A program made the position numbers and the translations under genes. The notes beneath the pieces were generated by a model. The model saw nothing but the letters and a program-made list of their open reading frames with translations, was not told the DNA's origin and ran no database searches. 64,000 bases of DNA from Xanthobacteraceae bacterium (GTDB lineage: Bacteria; Pseudomonadota; Alphaproteobacteria; Rhizobiales; Xanthobacteraceae), in contig JASHOR010000046.1 in assembly GCA_030041005.1 (NCBI GenBank), forward strand, positions 1 through 64,000. The letters run 5' to 3'. Shown here in pieces: positions 1-9,314 of this stretch. Every line of letters starts with the position of its first letter. Position 1 is the first letter of the stretch.

Positions 1-365
1 CGCGCCGGAAAGCAACAAAACCTGTCCCAGTCCAGTGAGCACCTCACACGCCGGTCATGCTGCCGGCGGGCATGATGCCCGAAGCCGCCCGAGTGCAACG
101 GTGACGAGCCATTGCCCGCGGGCGCCGCACCCCGCTCCGCAAGCCGCTGTCAGGCGGCCCGCGTCCTTCACGATGAGCGAGGCGGCGCGGCTTTTACCGG
201 CTCCGTGACTATTGTCAAGCGTTGTCACGGCGATGGCGACAAGTGCCTTGATCTGGCGCCGCTTTCCGCTCCGCCGCGCGGTTTCTTTTCGGCGGCTGGC
301 GGGGAGAATCGAGCGAATCAAGGAAGCGAATGGCGCGGGCGCACGCCGATAGCGACAATCCAGCC
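1..365. other. Non-coding stretch at window start, no gene recognised
   Basis: Open frames here overlap one another without codon structure or a recognisable product. The stretch lies downstream of the MarR gene's stop codon. I see no RNA gene, repeat or terminator I would defend. Confidence 0.4.
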
Positions 366-797
366 TTACGCCTTCGGTTTGAAATGCTTGAGCAGCGTTG
401 CCAATAACGGCGCCAGTCGCTGCAGCTCGTCCCGATGCGCCGCCGAGAGCTTGGCCAGAACGGTCTCGGCCTTGGGCGTGAGTGCCAGCATCACCTGGCG
501 ACGGTCCACGGCGCCGGTGCGTCTCCTTACCAGCGATTTCGACAGCAGCCGGTCGATCAGTCCGACCGCGCTGTGATGCCGAATTCCGAGGCGTTCGGCG
601 AGATCGCCGATCATCATCGGTCTGGCGCCGCCGAAACCCTTGATTGCAAGCAAGGCCTGATGCTGCCGGGTCGTAAGCCCGGCCTTTTCCGCGGCAGCCT
701 CGCTGAACATGAGGAACCGGCGCAGCAAAGAGCGGAACTCGGCCAACCGTTCGTAATCGGCATGGGATAGCGGCCGGTTGGACGGCTTTGCGGTCAC
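366..797 (-). CDS. MarR-family transcriptional regulator
   Basis: This 143-aa protein has the size and layout of a MarR-family winged-helix regulator. The DNA-binding region spans roughly residues 40-105, with helix-turn-helix text around IGDLAERLGIRHHSAVGLID, followed by a basic wing (LVRRRTGAVDRRQVML) and a C-terminal dimerisation helix. The start is a GTG at 797, preceded by an AGGAG ribosome site about 8 bases away. It diverges from a ClC-type chloride channel gene, and an inverted repeat at 841-857 lies between them. MarR proteins usually control themselves and a divergent transporter, so the channel is the likely target. The ligand is unknown. Confidence 0.9.
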   Translation of the reverse strand: MTAKPSNRPLSHADYERLAEFRSLLRRFLMFSEAAAEKAGLTTRQHQALLAIKGFGGARPMMIGDLAERLGIRHHSAVGLIDRLLSKSLVRRRTGAVDRRQVMLALTPKAETVLAKLSAAHRDELQRLAPLLATLLKHFKPKA

Positions 798-840
798 GGT
801 CGCGCTCCTGGAAGAGCCATGCGAAAAAATCCTTTATACA

Positions 841-857
841 ATGTCGTAACACGATAT
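841..857. promoter_or_regulatory. Candidate MarR operator (imperfect inverted repeat)
   Basis: The bases ATGTCGTAACACGATAT form an imperfect palindrome: 7-base arms with 6 of 7 matching around a 3-base centre. It lies in the spacer between the MarR gene (start 797) and the channel start chosen at 906. Its location argues that the channel begins at 906 rather than at the earlier in-frame ATG at 819. The assignment as operator is inferred from position and symmetry. Confidence 0.45.
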
Positions 858-905
858 ATGTGGGACTGCCATTTCAGCCCGGTTCCCGTGCAAAAGGTGT
901 TCTTA

Positions 906-2768
906 ATGCCGAGCGACGCTTCGCCCGCAGCCACAAGCCGTTCCAATCTTCACCCCCCGCCGAACGCCAAGCACGCGGGCGAGGACTACCTGCGGGATTT
1001 CAGCACGGATCGGCGGCTGTTCCTGCTCACAGGCATGGCCGTCGTGGTGGGCATCGCCGGGGCGTTGGCGGCCTGGGCGCTGTATCACCTGATCTCGCTC
1101 GTCACCAACATCGCCTATTACGGCAGCTTCAGCGCCGCGCAGGCCTCGCCGCCCAGCCATGGCCTCGGCTGGACATCGGTCCTCATCCCGGTCGCCGGCT
1201 GCCTTATCGTCGGGCTGATGGCGCGCTTCGGCTCGGAGAAAATTCGCGGGCACGGCATCCCCGAGGCGATGGAGGCTATCCTGATCGGCGGCAGCCGCAT
1301 CCAGCCGCGCGTGGCGGTGCTCAAGCCGCTGTCGTCCGCGATCTCCATCGGCACCGGCGGCCCGTTCGGCGCCGAAGGACCGATCATCATGACCGGCGGC
1401 GCCTTCGGCTCGCTGTTCGCCCAGTTGTTCAGCCTGTCAAGCAGCGAGCGCAAGACGCTGCTGGTTGCCGGCGCCGCCGCCGGCATGAGCGCCACGTTCG
1501 GCACGCCGGTCGCGGCCATGCTGCTCGCGGTCGAGCTTTTGCTGTTCGAGTGGAAGCCACGCAGTTTCGTGCCGGTCGCCGTCGCCTCCCTCATCGCGGC
1601 GGCGCTGCGGCCGTACCTCATGGCGGGCGCCGGCGGCGCGCTGTTTCCGATGGCCCAGAGCCTGCCGCTGGCGCCGCTCGCGCTCCTGCTCGCCGCCGTC
1701 CTCGGCATCCTCGCCGGCCTCGCCTCGGGCCTGCTGACGCAGATGGTCTATGCCGCCGAGGACGCGTTTCTGCGCCTGCCGATCCATTGGATGTGGTGGC
1801 CGGCCATGGGCGGCCTCGTCATCGGCATCGGCGGCGTGATCGACCCGCACGCGCTCGGCGTCGGCTACTACAACATCGCCGCGCTGCTCGCACACCATAT
1901 GACGACCGGGGAAGCCGTCCGGCTGCTGGTGGTGAAAGCGATCATCTGGTCGGTGGCGCTCGGCTCCGGCACGTCGGGCGGCGTGCTGGCTCCGCTGTTG
2001 ATGATGGGCGGGGCGCTCGGCGCGCTGTTTGGCGCCGTGGTGCCGTTCGGCGATCAGAGCACCTGGGCGCTGATCGGCACGGCGGCGATCATGGGCGGCA
2101 CCATGCGCTCGCCGCTCACCGCGATCGTGTTCGCGCTCGAACTCACCCACAATATCGGCGGGCTGGTGCCGGTCGCGGTCGGCTGCGTGATGGCGCATGC
2201 AACCACCGTGCTGCTGCTGCGCCGCTCGATCCTCACCGAGAAGGTCGCACGACGCGGTTACCACGTGCTGCGCGAATACATCACCGATCCATTCGAGACC
2301 ATGCGCGTCTCCGACATCATGGCCCGGCCGGTCGACACGCTGCCGGTGGACATGCGCATCGGCGACGTGGTGAAGTTCTTCACCGCCGACTCCTCGGCCG
2401 AACGGCACAAGAGCTATCCGGTGGTCGATGCGGATGGCCGCATTGCCGGCATCGTTTCGCGCTCGGACGTGCTGCGCTGGGCGGTCGATGGCTGGCCGAG
2501 CGGACAGGTGCTCAGCGATGTCGTCGCCGAGCAGGAACTGACCGTCGGCTATGACGACGAACTGGTCGGGCTGCTGGCCGACCGGATGGCCACCGCGGAC
2601 GTGAGCCGCGTGCCTATCCTGCGGCAAGGCGACCGCAAGGTGGTCGGCCTGGTGGCGCGGCGCGACCTGCTCCGGGTGCGGGTCTTTGGCGTGCAATCCG
2701 AGAACAAGCGCGAGGTCATGATCCCGCTGCGCGGCGGAAAATTGCGGCCGAGGGCGGGGTCGGACTGA
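906..2768 (+). CDS. ClC-family chloride channel/antiporter with C-terminal CBS domains
   Basis: With the start at 906 this is a 620-aa integral membrane protein of the ClC family, which moves chloride either passively or against protons. Family motifs are visible: GHGIPEAM (the GxGIP-type selectivity loop), GTGGPFGAEGP with the gating glutamate, and GTSGGVLAP in the later anion-binding loop. After the membrane core, two CBS repeats (about residues 475-600, with texts SDIMARPVDTLPVD and LADRMATADVSRVPIL) probably bind adenine nucleotides. An in-frame ATG at 819 would add 29 residues, but it would place the 841-857 palindrome inside the gene. The gene is divergent from a MarR regulator. Confidence 0.9.
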   Translation: MPSDASPAATSRSNLHPPPNAKHAGEDYLRDFSTDRRLFLLTGMAVVVGIAGALAAWALYHLISLVTNIAYYGSFSAAQASPPSHGLGWTSVLIPVAGCLIVGLMARFGSEKIRGHGIPEAMEAILIGGSRIQPRVAVLKPLSSAISIGTGGPFGAEGPIIMTGGAFGSLFAQLFSLSSSERKTLLVAGAAAGMSATFGTPVAAMLLAVELLLFEWKPRSFVPVAVASLIAAALRPYLMAGAGGALFPMAQSLPLAPLALLLAAVLGILAGLASGLLTQMVYAAEDAFLRLPIHWMWWPAMGGLVIGIGGVIDPHALGVGYYNIAALLAHHMTTGEAVRLLVVKAIIWSVALGSGTSGGVLAPLLMMGGALGALFGAVVPFGDQSTWALIGTAAIMGGTMRSPLTAIVFALELTHNIGGLVPVAVGCVMAHATTVLLLRRSILTEKVARRGYHVLREYITDPFETMRVSDIMARPVDTLPVDMRIGDVVKFFTADSSAERHKSYPVVDADGRIAGIVSRSDVLRWAVDGWPSGQVLSDVVAEQELTVGYDDELVGLLADRMATADVSRVPILRQGDRKVVGLVARRDLLRVRVFGVQSENKREVMIPLRGGKLRPRAGSD

Positions 2769-2820
2769 GCGCTCTGAGGCATTTTCCGCCGCTTGTTGCG
2801 CGATGATTTCAGGTCAGACC

Positions 2821-2941
2821 GTCGTTGCGGGCCGACGGACCCGCGCCAAGTCGCGCGGTCCGATGACTGGCCCCGCGAAGCAATCCGGCAACGGTCGCCC
2901 GTCGTGGATTGCTTCGCCGCTGTTGCACCCCCGCCATGACG
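2821..2941. repeat. Degenerate copy of a Bradyrhizobium-type palindromic intergenic repeat
   Basis: This intergenic stretch has nested inverted arms. The inner pair is GCGAAGCAATCC (2875-2886) and GGATTGCTTCGC (2906-2917), a perfect 12-base match. The outer ends (GTCGTTGCGGG and its near-complement at 2931-2941) also pair. The text resembles the abundant repeat I know from Bradyrhizobium-group genomes, which runs CGTCATTGCGAG...GAAGCAATCC. An 80-codon open frame across it is an artefact of the repeat. Confidence 0.6.
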
Positions 2942-2971
2942 GCAGGGCGTTCGTATCAGGCGCCCGCCCGT

Positions 2972-5104
2972 TCAATCCGCCAGCGGATTGGGGCGCACCT
3001 GGATATGAACCACGATCGGCCGGTCGCCCTTGCCGCCTTCCTTGAGCCAGGGCGTGCGATCGCCTTCCGCCGACCACAGCCCCCTGCCCTTCCAGCCGGC
3101 CTTGGGATTGTCGATGCGGGCGTCCAAACCCTTGGCGTAGAAGCCCATCGGGTACGGGATGCGCAGCACGATCATCTTGCCGTTGACCAGCGCGTCGAAG
3201 CCGTCGTTCTCGTTGCCGGTGGAGATCGGCACGTCCTTGCCGAGCCCGACGGCGTTGTGCTGGTCGACCCAGGTGTAGTAGCTCGCCTCGGCGCTGTTGT
3301 TGCCGATGCCGGCAAAGCCCGGGCCCGGATATTGGTAGAAGGTCCAGCCTTCGGGGCAGACGTCGCCGGTCACTGCCTTGGGACCGTTGAGCGGACCCTT
3401 GCACTTGCGGCGATCGAAGCTGCCGAGGTCGCCACTCGCCAGCGACACCCAGACCACGCCGTTTGAGTCGATATCGCCGCCGCGCGGGCCGAAGCCCGGC
3501 TTCGGAATCCTGAAGAACTCCGACAGCTTGGTCTTGGGATCGAAGCGCACGACGCCGCCGGCGCCGGCGAAGACGTTGACGGTGAACCAGACGGAGCCGT
3601 CGGTCGGGCTCGGCATCACCGCATAAGTCCCCGAGCCGCCGAGCATCGTATCCTTTTTCGGATCCATCGGCTGCCCGGGTTTGGTGAACTCCGCGGTCCG
3701 CACGCCGCTGCCCGGCGTGTCGAGAACGAACGGCGCCCAGCCTTCGGCCTTCTGCACGTCGTGGGTCTTGTCGAAAACCTTCGTGTCGAGCCAGCCAGCC
3801 ACCTCGCCGGCGCCGCTGACCCACAACGTTTCGTCCTTGTCGAAGCCGAATTGCAGATGGTGCGTCCCGAAGCAGGTGTCGATGAAGGTCCACTTTTTGG
3901 CCTTCGGCTCGTACATGACGAGCTGCCGCTCGTTCTTGGCGATCGGGTAGTACTTGGCGTAGGGGCTGTCGGATCCCGTGCGGCAGAACGCCGGCGTGCC
4001 CGGGGCATGATTGGTTCCGGTCAGCCAAAGCCGGCCTTTCGAATCAATCATGTCGTTGTGGTTGTTGATCTTTGAATCCCAGAGTTTCTCCATGCCCCAA
4101 TAAGCGGATGGCGCGATCGGCGCCGCCGCGGCGGCATGTCCGGGCCCGAGCGCCTCGGGCACGTTCGCTCCTTCAGGCGGCGTGATGAAGCTCGTCTCTG
4201 CCGTCTTCGGATCGAGCACCGGCAGATTGGTCGAGGAATATTCGGTCGAACCATACAGCTTGCCGTAGGCATTGACCGTCGGATGCACTTTGTCGGTCGA
4301 GATCAGGTCGTGAAGATATTTCTTGTCGGTGCTCCAGTCCCAGGTGGTGATGACGAGGTCGCGCTCCACTCCCGACGGCCGCGGCGGCTTGGCAAAGGGC
4401 AGCGCGCCCTTGGCAATGGAGTCGGTCCACTCGCCGAAATATTTGAGCGGCAGATTGTCGAACTTGCCGACCGCGTTGATCATCAACGGATAGGCCTGTC
4501 CCGACTGAATGCGCCGCGCCCATGCATCTTCTCCGGTCTTGAAGGTGCCGAAGGCCGCCGGAATCGTCCGCGTCCCGAGCTGCCCGAGTTGATGGCAACC
4601 GACGCATTGCTGATTCTTGATCGTCGTCAGCCAATCGCTCTGCGTCAGGTTCTTGGGAAGGGGGCCCTTGCCGCCAAAATCGCTGGCGGGCGGGATTTTC
4701 AGCATCGAATACCAATAGATCGCCGGATAATATTGGGCCGCTGCGGCGGCGTTCGGCGCCGGCACGGCGCTCAGATTGACATGCTTGCCGCGGGTGGCCT
4801 CGACCTTGGGCGAGTCGATCAGCCCGTAGCCGCGCACCCAGACCTCGTAATTGGCCTTCGGCAGATCCGGCACCACGTAGCGGCCCTGATCGTCGGTGAC
4901 GACGATCTTGGCGTAGCGGGTCGGCAGGTCGCGCGTTTCCGCAATCACCCACACGCCGGCCTCGGGGCCGTGCGGCCCGGTGACGACGCCGCCGATATCG
5001 TGCTGGCCGACGGGAACGTTTTGGGCATCGACCTGCCCTGGAACCGCGGTGATAAGTCCGGCGGCGGCGAGCGCAGCGACGCTCATGCCGGTGAGCCGCT
5101 TCAT
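2972..5104 (-). CDS. Exported mono-haem protein: carboxypeptidase-regulatory-like domain plus Vgb-like propeller
   Basis: The 710-aa product begins with a signal peptide ending near AQN (residues 1-28). A carboxypeptidase-regulatory-like beta sandwich (about 35-115) follows, then a c-type haem motif CVGCH at residues 167-171, and a long C-terminal region (about 330-690) of repeated strands such as WDSKINNHNDMIDSKGRLWL that resembles a virginiamycin-B-lyase-type beta-propeller. It should act in the periplasm, probably in electron transfer linked to oxidation of an organic substrate; this is inference. A good ribosome site (GGGAGG) precedes the ATG. The gene stands alone in its orientation next to a coiled-coil gene. 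Confidence 0.75.
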   Translation of the reverse strand: MKRLTGMSVAALAAAGLITAVPGQVDAQNVPVGQHDIGGVVTGPHGPEAGVWVIAETRDLPTRYAKIVVTDDQGRYVVPDLPKANYEVWVRGYGLIDSPKVEATRGKHVNLSAVPAPNAAAAAQYYPAIYWYSMLKIPPASDFGGKGPLPKNLTQSDWLTTIKNQQCVGCHQLGQLGTRTIPAAFGTFKTGEDAWARRIQSGQAYPLMINAVGKFDNLPLKYFGEWTDSIAKGALPFAKPPRPSGVERDLVITTWDWSTDKKYLHDLISTDKVHPTVNAYGKLYGSTEYSSTNLPVLDPKTAETSFITPPEGANVPEALGPGHAAAAAPIAPSAYWGMEKLWDSKINNHNDMIDSKGRLWLTGTNHAPGTPAFCRTGSDSPYAKYYPIAKNERQLVMYEPKAKKWTFIDTCFGTHHLQFGFDKDETLWVSGAGEVAGWLDTKVFDKTHDVQKAEGWAPFVLDTPGSGVRTAEFTKPGQPMDPKKDTMLGGSGTYAVMPSPTDGSVWFTVNVFAGAGGVVRFDPKTKLSEFFRIPKPGFGPRGGDIDSNGVVWVSLASGDLGSFDRRKCKGPLNGPKAVTGDVCPEGWTFYQYPGPGFAGIGNNSAEASYYTWVDQHNAVGLGKDVPISTGNENDGFDALVNGKMIVLRIPYPMGFYAKGLDARIDNPKAGWKGRGLWSAEGDRTPWLKEGGKGDRPIVVHIQVRPNPLAD

Positions 5105-5300
5105 GTGAACCTCCCATTTCCTTTCCTGCGGGCGCTCCCTTTGCGATCAACGGGCGCCGCGAGGAAGCGCAAAATCTGCATCACCGGTGCAGGAGCGGCA
5201 AGTGAAATCCTGCGGTGGCGCGCCAGCCATGCGCGCGCAGATGCAGGTGCAAGGCGCGTTGTGTTGTCGCAGCCGGCCACCGGCGACATGACGGCGACAA

Positions 5301-6716
5301 TCAGGTGGAGGAAGTGCTGACCGCGTCGCTCAACTTGTCGAACAGTCCGGCGATATCCTTGCGGATCGTCGACAGCCTGGCGAACTGGTCGGACAGGTTC
5401 AACACCCGCTCTTCGAGTTCGCTCTTCGCGTCGGCGAACAGCTTGATCCGCGCGGCGAGATCGCCCTCTTCGCCGCCTTCGATGCGCCGGATTTTCAAGA
5501 TCAGCTTTTCGCGGATGTCGTGCAGATCGGCGATGAGCTTCAGCACGCCGCTGTCGCCGGATTCGAGCGGAACAAGCCGCGTCTGCAAATCTTGCAGCCG
5601 CGCCCGTAATTGCTCGAACACCGGCACGCGCCGCTCGATCTCATCGAAGTGGCCCTGCGTCTGCTCGACGAAGCGCGAAAGTTCGTCGAGCCGGGCGTCT
5701 GCGTCGGACGCCCCGGCCTCGCCGCGCGTAAGCGACAGCGTGCCGAGCGCGCGGCCGAAGGCCGAGAACAGGGTGCCCACGTCCTTGCGCAAGGAGGCGA
5801 GTTGGGTGAATTGCGCGTTCAGATGCTCGATCTGCGCATTCAATCTGTTGCGATCCTCGGCAAGTTTCTGCACGCGCTCGGCAAGGAGGCCTTCCGGCGT
5901 CCGCTCGATCGCGTCGAGGTTGGCCGCGAGCCGCTCGTGCTGCTCGCCGACCTGCCGCAACCGGCTGGCGATGCCGTCGTCCGTCGCCGTGAGGGGCGTC
6001 AGACGCGCGCCCAGGTCCCCGTTCGCCTCCCTCAATTCCGCAACCGTCTTTGCCGCGTGCTCGATCTGATCGCAGCGGACATTGCCCTGGCGAACGAATT
6101 CGGCGAGGTTCTTCAGCCGCAGATCAAGCGCGGTGCCGTCGTCGCCGCTCGCCGCCTCGGCGAGCCCGCGGTCGATGTCGCCTTGACGGCTGTCAAGCTC
6201 GGCGAAGAGCTGCTCGATCGCGCGGCGCGCATCGAGCACCGGACCCAGCCGGTCCTTCAGCGCCTGCTGCTGGCTGCGCAGCGCGTCGACGCGCGATTCG
6301 AGGTCGACCGCGGCGTTGCGGTTCTGCTGAATCTGCGCGAAGCGCTCCGCCTCGGTGATCCGCCGCTGCAGCTCAGCGATAGCATCTTCGGGATCGCTTT
6401 TGGTCAGATGCTGCACGCCGGTTTCGGCATCGACCTGCGACTTGCCCAGATCCTTGACCCGGGCCCTGGCTCCATCAAGCCGCCGTTCGAGCCCCCTGGC
6501 AGCAGCGCGTTCACGCGCCAATCGATCCCACAGCCAGGCCGCGACCGGCAGCATCACCAGCGGCACCAATACGATGACGGCCCACGCGATCTTGTATAGC
6601 AGCGGCTCGGAGTCGAAGGCGGCGATCAACGCCGCCATTTCGGATCCTTGCGCGAGGCCAACGAATCCGACCGCCACTACGAAAAGCACTATGGAAACGC
6701 CGACGAATTTGCCCAT
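5301..6716 (-). CDS. Membrane-anchored coiled-coil protein of unknown function
   Basis: I do not recognise this 471-aa protein. It starts with two hydrophobic segments (about residues 4-22 and 42-64). From there to the C-terminus it is almost entirely charged heptad-like sequence rich in Glu, Arg, Leu and Gln, consistent with a long coiled-coil rod. No catalytic motif is visible. Such proteins often act as cell-envelope scaffolds or in chromosome or division processes, but nothing here points to one role. It is about 195 bases downstream of the mono-haem protein gene on the same strand, with no obvious terminator between. Confidence 0.6.
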   Translation of the reverse strand: MGKFVGVSIVLFVVAVGFVGLAQGSEMAALIAAFDSEPLLYKIAWAVIVLVPLVMLPVAAWLWDRLARERAAARGLERRLDGARARVKDLGKSQVDAETGVQHLTKSDPEDAIAELQRRITEAERFAQIQQNRNAAVDLESRVDALRSQQQALKDRLGPVLDARRAIEQLFAELDSRQGDIDRGLAEAASGDDGTALDLRLKNLAEFVRQGNVRCDQIEHAAKTVAELREANGDLGARLTPLTATDDGIASRLRQVGEQHERLAANLDAIERTPEGLLAERVQKLAEDRNRLNAQIEHLNAQFTQLASLRKDVGTLFSAFGRALGTLSLTRGEAGASDADARLDELSRFVEQTQGHFDEIERRVPVFEQLRARLQDLQTRLVPLESGDSGVLKLIADLHDIREKLILKIRRIEGGEEGDLAARIKLFADAKSELEERVLNLSDQFARLSTIRKDIAGLFDKLSDAVSTSST

Positions 6717-6856
6717 GGGAGCGCTTTACCCGCCCGCCGCCACGATCGGTCGATGTGGTACGACAGGACCGGGCGGGGCACAAGGACCCGCCGACGTGAC
6801 AATCGCTGAATCCGGCGTGATCCGCCGCGGCTGCGGCGCCCCACGACCGCCAGCGC

Positions 6857-8083
6857 TCAGGCGGCGGCGAAAGTCTGGCTGTGCCGGAAGGCCAGCGTGC
6901 TGAGAATGGTGAAATTGATCATGCTCACGCCGACACCGGCGGCGAAGGCCGGCGCGTAATAGCCGAAATAGTCGTAGAGAACGCCGCCGATCCAGGCGCC
7001 GGTCGCCATGCCGCACCCGCTGCACAACAACAGCGTCGGGATCCGCCAATAGGCTTCGTCGACCGGATAAAGTTCGCGCGTCGCCAGGATGTTGGCCGGG
7101 ACCAGTCCGCTGAACCCGAATCCGAACATCGCCGAGACGGTGAACAGTCCGTATTCGTTCTGCGTGAGCAGAAACGCCGCCAGCCCGACGGTCTGACAGG
7201 CGGAACCGGCGAGCATCGTATAGAGACCGCCGAACCGATCGGAAAGAACGCCCCACAATTGGCGACTGCAGAACGCGGAACCGAGCAGGACCGACAGCAT
7301 CAGCGCCCCCTGCACGGGACCGATGCCGATGTCGCTGCAGAATGCCACGAGATGCGCCTGCGGGATCGACATCGGCACGCAGCAGGCGAAAATCCCGCAG
7401 GCCTGCAGCGCGAACACCAGATTGATCGGCCAGCCAAGGGTCGTATCGCGGCTGCGCGAGGTGTCCACGTGCGCGAGCCGGTGCGCGCTTTCCGGCGGCG
7501 CTTCCAACACCACGATGGCGGCGGGCACGATGATGAGAATCTCGACGACGGCGTAATAGAGCATGGTATCCCGCCAGCCCGAATAGGCGATCACGCGCTC
7601 GAAGATCGGCGGCCACAGGGCGCCGGCGAGAAAGCTGCCGCTGGAAATAAGCGCCAGCGCCGAACCGCGCCGGCGGTCGAACCAGCGGCTGACATAAATG
7701 TAGAACGGCGCGTTGATGCCGCCGATGCCGAGCAGGCCGATGAACAGCCCATGGCCGATGAAGAGCGGCAGCGATGGGCCGAGCGTGGAGATGGACAGTC
7801 CCACCGCAATCATCAGCGAGCCGCCGATCACCGTCCAGCGGACGCCGATCCGCTCGGCGAGGCGCCCCATGAGAACGCCGCCGACGCCGGACCCGATCCA
7901 AACAAGCGCGCCGGCAAAAGCCGGGATCGAACGTTCGCCGCCGACCTCGCTGGCAATGGTCTTGAGGCCGACGATGGTAATCCAGGGCGCGCCGAACGCG
8001 CACGACATGATGGCGAGCGCGGCAGCGGCGACCACCCAGGACCGGGCCGTCTCCACGGACGGCAGCGATGACAATGACGGCAT
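6857..8083 (-). CDS. MFS transporter (12-TM type)
   Basis: The start is placed at the ATG at 8083 (MPSLSSLPSVETARSW), giving 408 aa with about twelve hydrophobic segments. A longer reading from 8431 would add 116 residues of arginine-rich, non-membrane text overlapping the divergent phosphoesterase gene's start and is rejected. The sequence has MFS features such as GSGVGGVLMGRLAERIGVRW between helices 2 and 3 and the C-half equivalent LWGVLSDRFGG. The closest remembered family is monocarboxylate/oxalate-formate-type symporters, so an organic anion substrate is plausible but unproven. Confidence 0.85.
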   Translation of the reverse strand: MPSLSSLPSVETARSWVVAAAALAIMSCAFGAPWITIVGLKTIASEVGGERSIPAFAGALVWIGSGVGGVLMGRLAERIGVRWTVIGGSLMIAVGLSISTLGPSLPLFIGHGLFIGLLGIGGINAPFYIYVSRWFDRRRGSALALISSGSFLAGALWPPIFERVIAYSGWRDTMLYYAVVEILIIVPAAIVVLEAPPESAHRLAHVDTSRSRDTTLGWPINLVFALQACGIFACCVPMSIPQAHLVAFCSDIGIGPVQGALMLSVLLGSAFCSRQLWGVLSDRFGGLYTMLAGSACQTVGLAAFLLTQNEYGLFTVSAMFGFGFSGLVPANILATRELYPVDEAYWRIPTLLLCSGCGMATGAWIGGVLYDYFGYYAPAFAAGVGVSMINFTILSTLAFRHSQTFAAA

Positions 8084-8343
8084 GATTTTCGCGTCGCGCG
8101 CGTCCGTAAGGGCTCTCGGGAACCCGACGCGATCAGTAAATTTATTCGGCCCGCGAATAAAGGGCGGTTCCGCCCAATGGGGGCGCTTCATGGCGCCCAT
8201 GCGGTCCATGCATCCCGATGGCGCGGCACGGCTGATGGCGAGCGTGCCCGCCGGCACTGCCGCCGTGTACGGCCGCGAAATTTTTCGACACCCCGGGAAT
8301 AAGCCGGGACTCCGCCCGATCCCGTTCTTGGAAGCCGCAGAGG

Positions 8344-8377
8344 CTTCGAAGGAGCAAGATCTTCGAAGGAGCAAGAT
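8344..8377 (+). repeat. Perfect 17-bp tandem duplication containing the Shine-Dalgarno sequence
   Basis: The 17-base unit CTTCGAAGGAGCAAGAT occurs twice head to tail (8344-8360 and 8361-8377), immediately before the ATG at 8379. Each unit carries the ribosome-binding core AAGGAG, so the phosphoesterase gene has two Shine-Dalgarno sequences. The second is at normal spacing from the start codon. Confidence 0.9.
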
Positions 8378-8378
8378 C

Positions 8379-9314
8379 ATGGGCGAACACGACGGCGACG
8401 GCGCCAGCCGGCGCAAAGTTCTCGAATGCATGACCTGGGCCGGTACCGGGGTCCTGTGGAGCGTGTCCGGCGGCGTGCCTCATGCGCTGGGAATCATCGA
8501 TCGGGCAGTGGCGGCCGAGCCCCGCGGCCTCACTTTCCTGCAGATCAGCGACAGCCACATCGGCTTCGACTTCAAGCCGCCCTATCCGAGCGCGGTCGGC
8601 ACGCTGCAGGAGTGCATCGCCAAGATCAACGCGCTGCCGACGAAACCCGCCTTCATGATCCACACCGGCGACATCAGCCATCTGTCGCTGGAATCGCAGT
8701 TCGACGATGCCGACCAGGCCATCGCGCAGACCAGGCTCGATGTGCATTACGTGCCGGGCGAGCACGACTTCGTCGATCAGGAGCAGAAGATCTTTCTGCA
8801 GCGCTACGGGCGCGGCACCAGGGGCGCGGGCTGGTACAGTTTCGATGCCAACGGCGTGCATTTCATCGCGCTGGTCAACGTCCACGATCTGAAGGCCGGC
8901 GGGCTCGGCAATCTCGGCCGCGAGCAGCTTGAATGGCTCGAAGCCGACGTGAAGGCGCGCTCCGCTTCGACGCCGATCGTCGTCTTCGCTCATATCCCGC
9001 TCTGGTCGGTCTATTCGAACTGGGGCTGGGGCACCGACGATGCCGCCCAGGCGCTGTCCTACCTGAAGCGGTTCGGATCGGTGACCGTGCTCAACGGCCA
9101 CATTCATCAGATCATGCAGAAGGTGGAAGGCAACATGACCTTTCACACCGCGCGCTCTACGGCGTTTCCGCAGCCCGCCCCCGGCACCGCGCCTTCGCCG
9201 GGACCCGAGAAGGTCGCGCTCACCAGGCTGCGCAGCATGCTCGGCATCGCCAACGTCGCCTACCGGCAAAACCAGGAGCGGCTCGCCATCATCGACGCGC
9301 CGCTGCAAAGCTGA
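8379..9314 (+). CDS. Exported metallophosphoesterase (calcineurin-like), Tat-type leader
   Basis: This 311-aa protein opens with a twin-arginine leader (SRRKVLECM followed by a hydrophobic stretch), so export of a folded metalloprotein is predicted. The calcineurin-like metallophosphoesterase fold is shown by FLQISDSHIGF (DxH block), IHTGDISH (GDxx), VPGEHD (normally GNHD; here Asn is Glu), VVFAHIPL and VLNGHIHQ. The start at 8379 is fixed by the duplicated ribosome site just upstream. It is the first gene of a four-gene coupled set with a cupredoxin, an ECF sigma factor and its anti-sigma factor. The substrate is unknown. Confidence 0.88.
   Translation: MGEHDGDGASRRKVLECMTWAGTGVLWSVSGGVPHALGIIDRAVAAEPRGLTFLQISDSHIGFDFKPPYPSAVGTLQECIAKINALPTKPAFMIHTGDISHLSLESQFDDADQAIAQTRLDVHYVPGEHDFVDQEQKIFLQRYGRGTRGAGWYSFDANGVHFIALVNVHDLKAGGLGNLGREQLEWLEADVKARSASTPIVVFAHIPLWSVYSNWGWGTDDAAQALSYLKRFGSVTVLNGHIHQIMQKVEGNMTFHTARSTAFPQPAPGTAPSPGPEKVALTRLRSMLGIANVAYRQNQERLAIIDAPLQS

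Noticed and set aside
2803-3045. 80-codon open frame between the ClC gene and the mono-haem protein gene
   Set aside because: It lies across the degenerate palindromic repeat and into the 3' end of the mono-haem gene; repeats of this type often give spurious frames.
6857-8431. MFS carrier starting at 8431
   Set aside because: The extra 116 residues are Arg/Pro-rich, non-membrane and cover the divergent phosphoesterase start. The Met at 8083 directly precedes the first membrane helix.
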